From contig CAVSSL010000003.1 of the NCBI GenBank assembly GCA_963730585.1, positions 177,105 to 241,104 of the forward strand: a DNA stretch of 64,000 bases. The letters run 5' to 3'. The stretch is from Pedococcus_A sp963730585. GTDB taxonomy: Bacteria; Actinomycetota; Actinomycetes; Actinomycetales; Dermatophilaceae. The notes under the pieces are model-generated. The model made no database searches. It had not been told where the DNA came from and saw only the letters and a list, made by a program, of their open reading frames with translations. Made by a program: the position numbers and the translations under genes. This document shows, piece by piece, positions 55,353 to 64,000 of the stretch (its first letter is position 1; every line of letters begins with the position of its first letter).

Positions 55353-56446
55353 CCCTGCGACACCGCGGGCTGGTCGGCCGCGTCCGGCCGTGCCGTCGTG
55401 GTGCCCACCCGCAGCTCGGTGGGCATCACGAGGTCGGCGACGGTGTCGCCGGCGAGCAGGGTCCTGACCATCACGCCGAGCCGGCGCCCCTTGTCCTCGC
55501 CGTGCTGCAGCACGGTGGTGAGCGTGCCGGCGTACCAGGGCAGGTCGATGCCGTCGAAACCGGTGACGCTGATGTCCTGCGGCACCCGGAGCCCGAGCTC
55601 CTCGGCGGCCTGGATCGCGCCGAGGGCGAGCAGGTCGGACTGCGCGACCAGCGCCGTCGGCCGCCGCCCGGCGGGCACGTCGAGCAGCAGGCGGCCGGCG
55701 AGGCGGCCCTGGTCGACGTCCGGGATCTCCGTCTCGACCATGGGGGAGTCCTCGCCGAAGACGTCGAGGAACCCCAGCGCCCGGTCGCGGGCGTCGGCGT
55801 AGGCAGCCCTGCGCAGGTCGGCAGGGGTGAACGGCGCGGTGGTGCTGTCCGACCGCAGCTGCATGGCGATGTGGCCGGCCCGGCGGTGCCCGAGGTCGCG
55901 GAGGTGGCGTGCCGCCGAGGCGGAGGCGCCGCGCTCGTCGAGCCGGATCTGGGCGACCCGGGAGTCGTCGGGCGAGCCGTTGCCGACCATGGGGATGCCC
56001 CGGGCGGCGAGCTGCTCCACGACGGGGTTGTGCATCGGCCCGCACAGCGAGAAGACGACCGCGTCGAGGGCGTAGCCCGCGAGCTGGGGGACGATCCGGC
56101 CGGGGTCGTCCTGTGGCTGGGCGATGAGCAGCATGCCGGCCGGGATGGCGTCGAGCTCCTGGGCCAGGCCGTCGAGCACGCTGACGGCGAACGGGTCGCG
56201 GAAGGCGTGCAGCAGCCGGCCCTCGACGATCACCCCGACCACACCGGCGCGGCCGTGCCGCAGGGAGGAGGCCAGCGGGTTGGGTCCGGTGTAACCGAGG
56301 TCGACTGCCGCCTTTCGCACGCGCTCGGCGGTCTCCTCCGCCACGGGCCCCTTGCCGCTGAAGACCAGCGAGGCCGTGGAGGTGGACACGCCGGCCCGGT
56401 CGGCGACCTCCCGCAGGGTGGCGCGGGCTTGACGGGTGACGGCCAT
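55349..56446 (-). CDS. LacI-family transcriptional regulator
   Basis: The roughly 365-residue repressor has an N-terminal HTH (TLREVADRAGVSTSTASLVF) with the hinge region, then a periplasmic-binding-like ligand domain (GVVGVIVEGRLLHAFRDPFA; ALVAQSDLLALGAIQAAEEL; VTGFDGIDLPWY). It is divergent from an MFS transporter with two palindromic sites between, its likely target. Start ATG 56446 or GTG 56455. Confidence 0.92.
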   Translation of the reverse strand: MAVTRQARATLREVADRAGVSTSTASLVFSGKGPVAEETAERVRKAAVDLGYTGPNPLASSLRHGRAGVVGVIVEGRLLHAFRDPFAVSVLDGLAQELDAIPAGMLLIAQPQDDPGRIVPQLAGYALDAVVFSLCGPMHNPVVEQLAARGIPMVGNGSPDDSRVAQIRLDERGASASAARHLRDLGHRRAGHIAMQLRSDSTTAPFTPADLRRAAYADARDRALGFLDVFGEDSPMVETEIPDVDQGRLAGRLLLDVPAGRRPTALVAQSDLLALGAIQAAEELGLRVPQDISVTGFDGIDLPWYAGTLTTVLQHGEDKGRRLGVMVRTLLAGDTVADLVMPTELRVGTTTARPDAADQPAVSQG

Positions 56447-56460
56447 GCGGGACACACTAT

Positions 56461-56488
56461 CGAATCGATTCGGTCGAATCGTTTCGAC
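56461..56488. promoter_or_regulatory. Tandem LacI-type operators
   Basis: The perfect palindrome CGAATCGATTCG (56461-56472) is directly followed by GTCGAA...TTCGAC (56473-56488). Both share TCGAAnCG-type half-sites usual for LacI repressors. They lie in the 72-81 bp LacI-MFS gap. Confidence 0.7.
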
Positions 56489-56527
56489 CCGTCATCCTCC
56501 TCCGACCGACTCACCCGAGAACGAGCC

Positions 56528-57802
56528 GTGCCCGTGACCCAGCAGTCCACCACCCTCAGCACCGACCGTCTCCTGGCGGCCCGCAACGCCGTCTTCGTCG
56601 TCTTCGCGATGAACGGCATGGCCTTCGCCGCCTGGGCCTCTCGGATCCCGGACGTCAAGCACCTCCTCGGCCTCAGCGCCGGCCAGCTCGGCACGACGCT
56701 CCTGGCCGTCTCGGCGGGCTCGATCCTCGGCCTGCCCGCCTCCGGCTGGATCTCGCACCGCATCGGTGCCGCCGGCTCGGTGGCCCTGGGCCTGGTCTCG
56801 ATGGCGGTCGGCATGACCGGCATCGGGCTGGGCGTCGACGTCCTGGGGGAGCGGTGGCTCGTCGCGCTCGGCCTGTTCTGCCTCGGCCTCGGTGTCGGGG
56901 TGTGGGACGTCGGCATGAACCTCGAGGGCGCCAGCGTCGAGCGGCTGCTCGGACGCAACATCATGCCGCGGTTCCACGCGGCCTTCTCCGGCGGCACGGT
57001 GTTCAGCGCGCTCGTGGGTGCCTTGATGGCCTGGCAGCACGTGCCGCTGACCGCCCACCTGCTCACCTCGGCGCTCGTCATCGTGGTGGCCTGCCTCTGG
57101 GCCACTCGCTCGTTCCTGCCGCGCGCCCTCGAGTCCGAGGAGGAGGCCGGCACCACCGAGGCGGGCGACCCGGCCGAGGTCGGCGGTCGCGCCAAGCTGG
57201 GGGTCCTGTCGGCGTGGACCGAGAGCCGGACCCTGCTCATCGGCGCCCTCACGCTCGTCGCCGCGTTCACCGAGGGCACCGCCAACGACTGGGTCTCCGT
57301 CGCCTTCGTCGAGGGTCACGACCTGCCCACCTGGGCCGGTGTGCTCGCCTTCGCCACCTTCCTGACGTTCATGACCGCCGGCCGCATCGCGGGCACCCGC
57401 CTGCTCGACCGCTGGGGCCGCGTGGCCGTCCTGCGGGTCATGCTCGTCGGCGCCGGCATCGGCAGCCTGCTGGTCGTCTTCGGGAGCACGCCGCTGGCCT
57501 ACCTCGGTGCAGCCATCTGGGGCGTGGGGGTCTCGCTGGGCTTCCCCGTCGGCATGAGCGCGGCTGCCGACGACCCGGAGCGCGCCGCGGCGCGGATCTC
57601 GGTGGTGGCCACGATCGGCTACACGGCCTTCATCGCAGGACCGCCGCTGCTCGGCTACCTCGGCGACCACTTCGGCATTCTCAAGGCCCTGCTCGCAGTC
57701 GGCGCCATGATCATCGTGGCCCTCCTGGTGGTGCCTGCCGTCCGTGAGCCCCAGCGGGCTCGGACCACCGAGCCTGTCGTCGAACCCGCCGCAGCTGAGT
57801 AG
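56528..57802 (+). CDS. MFS transporter
   Basis: The 424-residue protein has twelve membrane segments and the MFS loop motif SHRIGAAGSVALG after helix 2. It has FAAWASRIPDVK at the N-terminus, as in the sugar/nucleoside-like YbjJ group. Likely regulated by the divergent LacI, so a sugar is a plausible substrate. Start GTG 56528 or 56534. Confidence 0.88.
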   Translation: MPVTQQSTTLSTDRLLAARNAVFVVFAMNGMAFAAWASRIPDVKHLLGLSAGQLGTTLLAVSAGSILGLPASGWISHRIGAAGSVALGLVSMAVGMTGIGLGVDVLGERWLVALGLFCLGLGVGVWDVGMNLEGASVERLLGRNIMPRFHAAFSGGTVFSALVGALMAWQHVPLTAHLLTSALVIVVACLWATRSFLPRALESEEEAGTTEAGDPAEVGGRAKLGVLSAWTESRTLLIGALTLVAAFTEGTANDWVSVAFVEGHDLPTWAGVLAFATFLTFMTAGRIAGTRLLDRWGRVAVLRVMLVGAGIGSLLVVFGSTPLAYLGAAIWGVGVSLGFPVGMSAAADDPERAAARISVVATIGYTAFIAGPPLLGYLGDHFGILKALLAVGAMIIVALLVVPAVREPQRARTTEPVVEPAAAE

Positions 57803-57873
57803 CCGAGCCCATGCGCTGACCTGGCCCGACGCGTAGCCTCGCCCGCGACACCGCGCGTCGAAGGGGAGGCACC

Positions 57874-58068
57874 GTGGCAGGGGAAGAGCAGCGGCACGAG
57901 CAGGAGGAGCCGGAGCGGCAGGGGCCTGCACCCAGGCCGGGCGGAACGAGGGTCTGGAGGGTGCTGGGCATCACGGTCGCTGTCGTGGCGGTCGTGGTCG
58001 GGCTGGGGTTCGTGGGCTACGTCGCGCTCATCGCGATCGCCCTCAACTCGTGGGGGAGCAACAAGTGA
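57874..58068 (+). CDS. Small single-span membrane protein
   Basis: The 64-residue protein has a charged, Gln/Glu/Pro-rich N-terminus and one membrane helix (about 28-57: VLGITVAVVAVVVGLGFVGY). GTG 57874 has GGGGAGG upstream, a strong site. Its stop overlaps the UbiA start (GTGA). A TAGCCT -10 lies at 57834-57839. Confidence 0.75.
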   Translation: MAGEEQRHEQEEPERQGPAPRPGGTRVWRVLGITVAVVAVVVGLGFVGYVALIAIALNSWGSNK

Positions 58069-59090
58069 GCGCGCTGACCAGGGTCGTCTGGGGCACGATG
58101 CGCGCGCCCGTCGTGCTGCTGCTCCTGCTGTATGCCGCCACCGGCACCGTCGTCGGCGGGAGCACCTCGGCGTCGGCGCTGCTCCGCGCGATGGTTGTCG
58201 TCCTGCCGTTCCTGGCCTACTCGGCGGTGGTCAACGACCTCGCGGACGTGCGCGTCGACCGGGTCAACCTGCCGGCCGACGCCCAGCGGGTGCTGGCCGG
58301 CGGCAGGGCCCACCGGCGGCACCTGGGCTGGGTCGCCGCGGCCTCCGCGGCGACGTCGCTCTTGGCCGCCCTCAGCCTCGGCTGGGCCGCCCTGGCCGTC
58401 GCGGCGGCCGGTCTGGTCGTCAGCACCGCCTACTCGCTCGACCCGGTGCGGCTGGCCCGTCGCGGCATCCTCGCGCCGCTCGCCCTGCCGGCCTGCTACG
58501 TCGCCACGCCGTACCTCACCGGCGTGCTCGCCGCCCGAGGACGTCTCGAGGCCGCCGACCTGCCGCTGCTGGTGGCGCTCTACCTGGGGTTCGTCGGCCG
58601 CATCGTGCTCAAGGACTTCCGGGACGTCCGGGGAGACGCCCTCTTCGGCAAGCGGACGTTCCTCGTCCGGCACGGTCGGGTGTGGACCTGCCGGGTCAGC
58701 GCCACGTTCTGGGGGAGCGGTGCGGCCCTGCTGGTCTGGGTGCGCCCGCACGCCACGCCCGCGTACGTGCTCGGCACCGTGGCCGGCACGGTGCTGGCCC
58801 TGGTGCTGCTGCACCGGCTGGCCTCGGTCGCCGACCGGCGGCAGGAGGAGTGGCTGGTCTCCGCGCTGGCGATCGTGGGGCGCGGCCTGCTCGTCGTGCT
58901 GCTCGCCGACCTCGCGGCGGCGACGTCGGGCCTGTCGCCCGTCCTCGCCAACGCCGTGGTCGCCGGCTTCGCCGTCGCCTTCGGTGGGCAGGCCCTGCAG
59001 ATGCGTCGCCACGGTCCCTCCCGCCGCCCCACGCCGGTGGCGACGGTCGCCCCGGAAGGCGCCGACGCGGCATACCGGCTTGTGCGCTGA
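58065..59090 (+). CDS. UbiA-family prenyltransferase
   Basis: The 341-residue membrane protein has about eight helices and both aspartate-rich Mg-pyrophosphate motifs: NDLADVRVDRVN (NDxxDxxxD) and KDFRDVRGD. Members attach prenyl chains to aromatic or sugar acceptors (menaquinone, haem, cell-wall arabinose). No partner pathway gene is adjacent. It is coupled to the small membrane protein. Confidence 0.85.
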   Translation: MSALTRVVWGTMRAPVVLLLLLYAATGTVVGGSTSASALLRAMVVVLPFLAYSAVVNDLADVRVDRVNLPADAQRVLAGGRAHRRHLGWVAAASAATSLLAALSLGWAALAVAAAGLVVSTAYSLDPVRLARRGILAPLALPACYVATPYLTGVLAARGRLEAADLPLLVALYLGFVGRIVLKDFRDVRGDALFGKRTFLVRHGRVWTCRVSATFWGSGAALLVWVRPHATPAYVLGTVAGTVLALVLLHRLASVADRRQEEWLVSALAIVGRGLLVVLLADLAAATSGLSPVLANAVVAGFAVAFGGQALQMRRHGPSRRPTPVATVAPEGADAAYRLVR

Positions 59091-59095
59091 CGGCG
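59085..59095 (-). promoter_or_regulatory. Candidate ClgR site upstream of clpP1
   Basis: CGCTGACGGCG fits the corynebacterial ClgR core CGCYNANRGCG exactly and is followed by AAC as in its WWS flank. It overlaps the UbiA stop and lies 53 bases before clpP1. Confidence 0.5.
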
Positions 59096-59137
59096 AACAT
59101 CGACAGATCTGGGGACTTCAGCCGCGGACCCGGGCGT

Positions 59138-59143
59138 TAGGGT
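59138..59143 (+). promoter_or_regulatory. -10 element TAGGGT at clpP1
   Basis: TAGGGT ends 4 bases before GTG 59148, consistent with a leaderless clpP1 mRNA. Confidence 0.4.
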
Positions 59144-59147
59144 CAGC

Positions 59148-59804
59148 GTGAGCACGAAGCCAGCAAGCGCAACCAGCCTGAACGGAGACATGGTGAGCAG
59201 CACTGAGATCGTGGCCCAGAACGGGCCGCAGGGTGGTCTCGACGACCACATCTACAACCGCCTGCTCAAGGAGCGGATCATCTTCCTCGGATCCGACGTC
59301 CGCGACGAGAACGCGAACGCGATCTGCGCGCAGCTGCTGCTGCTCGCCGCCGAGGACCCGAACAAGGACATCTGGCTCTACATCAACTCCCCGGGCGGTT
59401 CCGTCACCGCCGGCATGGCGATCTACGACACGATGAAGTGGGTCCCCAACGACGTCGCGACCGTGGCCATGGGCCTGGCGGCCTCGATGGGCCAGTTCCT
59501 GCTCAGCGCCGGCACGAAGGGCAAGCGCTACGCGACGCCCCACGCCCGCGTGATGATGCACCAGCCGTCGGGCGGCATCGGTGGCACCGCCTCCGACATC
59601 AAGATCCAGGCCGAGCAGATGCTGCACATCAAGCAGCAGATGGCCGAGCTCATCGCCGAGCACACCGGCCAGAGCCTCGAGCAGATCACGAAGGACTCCG
59701 ACCGCGACCGGTGGTTCACCGCCGAGGAGGCCAAGGAGTACGGCTTCGTCGACCACGTCTTCCGGGACGCCATCCAGACGCCGGGCGCCGGCGGGACCAA
59801 GTGA
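59148..59804 (+). CDS. clpP1: ATP-dependent Clp protease proteolytic subunit, ClpP1
   Basis: The 218-residue serine peptidase has IIFLGSDV, YINSPGGSVTAGMAIYDTM, catalytic Ser in GLAASMGQFLL and His in VMMHQPSGG. It forms the degradation chamber with ClpP2, fed by ClpX or ClpC. Start is either GTG 59148 or ATG 59190 (MVSSTEIVAQ). clpP2 follows after 29 bases. Confidence 0.95.
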   Translation: MSTKPASATSLNGDMVSSTEIVAQNGPQGGLDDHIYNRLLKERIIFLGSDVRDENANAICAQLLLLAAEDPNKDIWLYINSPGGSVTAGMAIYDTMKWVPNDVATVAMGLAASMGQFLLSAGTKGKRYATPHARVMMHQPSGGIGGTASDIKIQAEQMLHIKQQMAELIAEHTGQSLEQITKDSDRDRWFTAEEAKEYGFVDHVFRDAIQTPGAGGTK

Positions 59805-59833
59805 CCGACGGCCAGAGAAGGAACCCAGACCCC

Positions 59834-60523
59834 ATGACGCAGAACCGAAACGGCGGCCTCCACCTCCCGCAGATGGGCGGCGGACTGCACACGCAGTCGG
59901 ATCGCAGCCCGAGCAGCCGCTACATCCTGCCCCAGTTCGAGGAGCGCACCTCCTACGGGATGAAGCGCCTCGACCCCTACACCAAGCTGTTCGAGGACCG
60001 CATCATCTTCCTCGGTGTGCAGGTCGACGACGCCTCCGCCGACGACGTGATCGCCCAGCTGATCGTGCTCGAGTCCCAGGACCCGGACCGCGACATCCTG
60101 ATGTACATCAACAGCCCCGGTGGCTCGTTCACCGCCATGACGGCGATCTACGACACCATGCAGTACATCCGCCCCGACGTGCAGACCTTCGTCGTGGGCC
60201 AGGCCGCGTCCGCCGCGGCGGTGCTGCTCGGCGCCGGCGCCCAGGGCAAGCGGTTCGCCCTGCCGAACGCCCGGATCCTCATCCACCAGCCGGCCCTCGC
60301 CGGCGGTGACTACGGCCAGGCGTCCGACATCGAGATCCAGGCCAACGAGGTGCTGCGCATGCGCACCTGGCTCGAGGAGACCCTCGCGCACCACACCGGT
60401 CGCACGCCGGAGCAGGTCAACGAGGACATCGAGCGCGACAAGATCCTCGGCGCCGCCGAGGCCAAGGAGTACGGCCTCATCGACGAGGTGCTCGCCTCGC
60501 GCAAGGCCTCCCTCGAGGTCTGA
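59834..60523 (+). CDS. clpP2: ATP-dependent Clp protease proteolytic subunit, ClpP2
   Basis: The 229-residue partner has IIFLGVQVDD, YINSPGGSFTAMTAIYDTM, catalytic Ser in GQAASAAAVLL and His in ILIHQPALAG. The longer N-terminus (MTQNRNGGLHLPQMGGG) precedes the propeptide-processing region. Actinobacterial ClpP1 and ClpP2 form a mixed tetradecamer. Confidence 0.96.
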   Translation: MTQNRNGGLHLPQMGGGLHTQSDRSPSSRYILPQFEERTSYGMKRLDPYTKLFEDRIIFLGVQVDDASADDVIAQLIVLESQDPDRDILMYINSPGGSFTAMTAIYDTMQYIRPDVQTFVVGQAASAAAVLLGAGAQGKRFALPNARILIHQPALAGGDYGQASDIEIQANEVLRMRTWLEETLAHHTGRTPEQVNEDIERDKILGAAEAKEYGLIDEVLASRKASLEV

Positions 60524-60545
60524 CCCCGCCCCACAACAGGCACCC

Positions 60546-60581
60546 GGTATGCCGCCCGCTCACCCGAGCGGGCGGCATACC
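60546..60581. terminator. clpP2 terminator built from inverted genome octamers
   Basis: A perfect 16 bp stem (60546-60561 with 60566-60581) around ACCC is followed by CTTTG. Its outer arms are GTATGCCG and CGGCATAC. The central 26 bp recur at 61287-61312. Confidence 0.8.
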
Positions 60582-60639
60582 CTTTGTCATGGGGGCGGTG
60601 CGTGGGGCAGAGCGGTCGGTCGCGGAACCGGAGCCGTGG

Positions 60640-61260
60640 ATGACGCGTCCGAGCGTCATGAAGCGTGTGCTGCTGGTGGTGCCCTTGTTCCTCGCCCTCT
60701 TCCTGGTCGCCCCGGCTCCTGCCGCTCAGGCGTGTACGTGCGGGATGCGCAGCACTGTGCAGCAGGTCGAGGCCGCCGACGTGGTGCTGAGGGGCACCGT
60801 CGTGGCCACTGCGGACCCCGATGGGTCCCTGTCCGTGCGGAGCAGCGCCCGCCGGGTGACCCACGAGGTCGCCGTGGCCGAGGTCTACAAGGGCGCCGCG
60901 GCTGCGACGACCTTCGTGAGCTCGTCGGCCGAAGGCGCCTCCTGCGGGATCGAGGTGCAGGAGGGGCGCGAGTACGTGCTCTTCGCCCGTCGGGTCGGCA
61001 GCGAGCTGCAGGCCGGTCTGTGTGGCGGGACGGCTCCCGCCTCCGCCGAGCGGGTTGCCGAGGTCGAGAACCTCACCGGCCCAGGCCGAGCCCCTCAGGG
61101 CGCGACGACGACAGCCGCAACGCCCCGGGGTGCCGCGCGCCCGGGGGACTCGTGGTCCGGGCTGCCGCTGGGGGTCGGCCTGGGAGGTGCCCTCGTGGCG
61201 GCGGGGCTGGCTGGGCTGTGGTGGCGGGGCCGCGGGAGCACCGGCTCGCCAGAGGCCTGA
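60640..61260 (+). CDS. Secreted NTR/TIMP-like protein with C-terminal anchor
   Basis: The 206-residue protein has a signal peptide cleaved around PAAQA and a mature N-terminus beginning CTCG, the CxC start of NTR/TIMP-like domains. Three more cysteines follow (ASCGIEV and GLCGG). A linker rich in Ala/Thr and a membrane helix (about 175-197) with RGRG end it, giving cell-surface anchoring. Other possible starts are ATG 60589 and 60658. Confidence 0.75.
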   Translation: MTRPSVMKRVLLVVPLFLALFLVAPAPAAQACTCGMRSTVQQVEAADVVLRGTVVATADPDGSLSVRSSARRVTHEVAVAEVYKGAAAATTFVSSSAEGASCGIEVQEGREYVLFARRVGSELQAGLCGGTAPASAERVAEVENLTGPGRAPQGATTTAATPRGAARPGDSWSGLPLGVGLGGALVAAGLAGLWWRGRGSTGSPEA

Positions 61261-61284
61261 ACCCACCCCGCACAGGCCCACGGC

Positions 61285-61314
61285 AGGCCGCCCGCTCACC
61301 CGAGCGGGCGGCCT
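61285..61314. terminator. Hairpin between NTR-like gene and terC
   Basis: A perfect 13 bp stem (61285-61297 with 61302-61314) around ACCC. The inner 26 bp are identical to the clpP2 terminator core. Confidence 0.75.
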
Positions 61315-61331
61315 ACCTGTGTCTCAGCGGG

Positions 61332-62441
61332 TCAGCGCCGGCCTGCGGACTCGGGCTCCGGCTCGGGCTCGGCTCGGCTCGGCGGCCCCTCGGTGCGCGC
61401 CTCGGCGGCCGCGAGCTCGGCCCGCTTGCTGGCCCGCAGGCTGGTGGCGGTCACGATGGCGAGGATGCCGACGATCACGCCGAGCGAGGCCAGCGTGGGC
61501 ACCTCCGGGGTGGCCGGCCAGATGCCGTGGGCCCAGTGGAGGACCAGCTTGACGCCGATGAAGCCCAGGATCGCGGCCAGGCCGTAGCCGAGGTGGACCA
61601 GCTTGGACAGGGCTCCCTCGAGCACGAAGTAGAGGGCGCGGAGGCCGAGCAGGGCGAAGGCGTTGGTGGCGAAGACGAGGTAGGGGTCGCCGGTGATGCC
61701 GTAGACGGCCGGCACCGAGTCGACGGCGAAGACGATGTCGGTGGCCAGGATGGCGACGGTCACCAGCGCCAGGGGCGTGAGGGCGCGTCGGCCGCCGTCG
61801 CGGACCGTCATGCGGGTGCCGTGGTAGCCGTCCCTGACCGGCATGATGCGGCGCAGCAGGCGGACGCTGCGCATGTGGTTGATGTCGATCTCGTGGTCGT
61901 TGCCCTGCAGGGCGTCGCGGAGCAGCTTCACGCCGGTGACGAGCAGGACGACGCCGAAGAGCAGGAACGTCCAGTCGAAGTGGGCCAGCATCTGCGCCCC
62001 GAGGGCGATGAACACGCCGCGCAGCGCGAGGGCGCCGACGACGCCGATGAGCAGCACCCGCTGCTGGAGCTCCTTCGGCACCGCGAAGGCGGCCAGCAGC
62101 AGCATGAAGACGAACAGGTTGTCGACCGAGAGCGACTTCTCGACCAGGTAGCCGGTGTAGTACTCGATGCCGATCTGGCCGCCGTGACGGCTCCAGATCC
62201 AGGCGCCGAAGGCCACCGGCAGGGCGATGTAGAAGGCCGACCACCCGACGGCCTCGCGCATGGAGACCTCGTGCGGCTTGCGGGTGATGAGGAAGTCGAG
62301 CAGCACCAGCGCCAGGACGACGGCGATGCTGACGCCCCAGAGCGCGGGGGTGCCGATGGAGCTGCCGGCGGCGGCCGGGTCGGCGGCAGCGACCAGGAGG
62401 GTGGAAGGCGTCGCGGCGCCTGGCATGGCGGTGAAGAACAT
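61332..62441 (-). CDS. TerC-family integral membrane protein
   Basis: The 369-residue protein has nine or so membrane segments and the TerC hallmarks EYYTGYLVEKSLSVDNLFVF and ATDIVFAVDSVPAV, with paired acidic residues in membrane. TerC/Alx proteins are linked to Mn(II) export and metalation of secreted enzymes. GAGGAC precedes ATG 62441. A yybP-ykoY-like leader supports a manganese link. The C-terminus is Glu/Pro-rich. Confidence 0.92.
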   Translation of the reverse strand: MFFTAMPGAATPSTLLVAAADPAAAGSSIGTPALWGVSIAVVLALVLLDFLITRKPHEVSMREAVGWSAFYIALPVAFGAWIWSRHGGQIGIEYYTGYLVEKSLSVDNLFVFMLLLAAFAVPKELQQRVLLIGVVGALALRGVFIALGAQMLAHFDWTFLLFGVVLLVTGVKLLRDALQGNDHEIDINHMRSVRLLRRIMPVRDGYHGTRMTVRDGGRRALTPLALVTVAILATDIVFAVDSVPAVYGITGDPYLVFATNAFALLGLRALYFVLEGALSKLVHLGYGLAAILGFIGVKLVLHWAHGIWPATPEVPTLASLGVIVGILAIVTATSLRASKRAELAAAEARTEGPPSRAEPEPEPESAGRR

Positions 62442-62465
62442 GGCGGTCCTCAGATCCGTGTCCGG

Positions 62466-62578
62466 TCTGAGGTCTCCTTCACCGCGTCCGGACCGTGGTC
62501 CGGGAGCGGCGCCGCACCGGGAGCGACGTGGGACGCTCGTACTGACCGGTGCGGGCTTTGGGAAGTACTCCCCTCGAG
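62466..62578 (-). ncRNA. Candidate yybP-ykoY (manganese) riboswitch upstream of terC
   Basis: The leader RNA begins CTCGAGGGGAGTAC, containing the GGGGAGTA hallmark. A hairpin follows with stems GCACCGG/CCGGTGC (62552-62546 with 62520-62514) and GAGCG/CGCTC, separated by a one-sided internal loop TCAGTAC. The conserved-looking GGAGACCTC lies at the 3' end before the terC ribosome site. Position, target gene and motifs fit the Mn(II) class. Not computationally folded. Confidence 0.58.
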
Positions 62579-62584
62579 TTGAAA

Positions 62585-62590
62585 AGTGTA
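62585..62590 (-). promoter_or_regulatory. -10 element TACACT for terC
   Basis: TACACT on the minus strand lies 7 bases before the candidate riboswitch, placing the RNA start at its 5' end. Confidence 0.5.
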
Positions 62591-62622
62591 CGAGAACCGG
62601 GCCGAACCGCCAACCGGGCCCC

Positions 62623-62643
62623 TTGTCCGCTGTCAGCGGACAA
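62623..62643. promoter_or_regulatory. 21 bp perfect palindrome with ClgR core
   Basis: TTGTCCGCTG (62623-62632) and CAGCGGACAA (62634-62643) are exact complements around one T. The minus-strand core CGCTGACAGCG (62638-62628) fits the ClgR consensus CGCYNANRGCG. It lies between terC and clpX promoters. The remaining gap bases show a TAGCGT -10 (62701-62706) for clpX. Confidence 0.6.
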
Positions 62644-62754
62644 ACGCGACTCGGGGGCGACTCGGGGCGTTCAATGGAGCCTGGTGACCGGGTGGACAGG
62701 TAGCGTCTGCCCGACGTCGTTGCAGTTGCACCCCGATCACAGGAGGACCGTCGC

Positions 62755-64000
<1,246 letters not shown>

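Overview
This 64 kb window is chromosomal DNA from a very GC-rich actinobacterium. The gene content (mycothiol-type nitroreductase, paired ClpP genes next to clpX, ClgR-like operators, TreXYZ, a GAF-ANTAR regulator, PrsW, many GTG starts, many leaderless-looking starts) suggests Micrococcales, perhaps Intrasporangiaceae. That assignment rests on family knowledge and was not searched. The left edge holds a short tandem repeat resembling an insertion-sequence end. I see no complete mobile element, prophage, CRISPR array or rRNA.

Layout. 0-7 kb: tRNA-Lys, CopC, an acyltransferase, tRNA-His, oligoribonuclease, PrsW protease, M20 amidohydrolase, a phosphopantetheinyl transferase, tRNA-Arg and ThpR. 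7-15 kb: a membrane protein, two coupled dynamin-like GTPases, single-stranded DNA-binding protein, EttA, an acetyltransferase. 15-22 kb: CYTH-CHAD protein, then a fatty-acid block (TetR, acyl-CoA dehydrogenase, SDR) whose operator recurs upstream of a second SDR 5 kb away. Between the two lie four consecutive minus-strand genes all broken by frameshifts (ArsR, SRPBCC, two YcxB-like). 22-29 kb: the glgX-treY-treZ operon, which turns alpha-glucan into trehalose. 29-35 kb: acetyltransferase, TesB, a RecQ helicase fused to a PRTase-like domain, a hot-dog thioesterase and the GAF-ANTAR protein. 35-43 kb: glycerophosphodiesterase, alpha-glucosidase with an elaborate palindromic upstream region, truncated haemoglobin, MscS, PepN, nitroreductase, RpiB. 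43-50 kb: SpoIIE phosphatase, DUF4395, subtilase, TrmB, cation diffusion facilitator, GNAT, DUF2200, then divergent tRNA-Gly and tRNA-Pro. 50-64 kb: M43 protease, a disulfide flavoenzyme, trigger factor, LacI with a divergent MFS transporter, a UbiA prenyltransferase, clpP1-clpP2, a secreted NTR-like protein, TerC behind a candidate manganese riboswitch, and the 5' part of clpX running off the window.

Themes. Protein quality control (tig, clpP1, clpP2, clpX) is grouped at the right end and shares candidate ClgR sites. Carbohydrate storage and trehalose genes form the centre. The most unusual whole-window signal is the octamer GTATGCCG/CGGCATAC, found about 38 times in both orientations, sometimes as inverted pairs in hairpins, and forcing rare TAT and GCA codons inside genes. 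It behaves like a selected genomic word (a protein-binding, modification or uptake-type signal).
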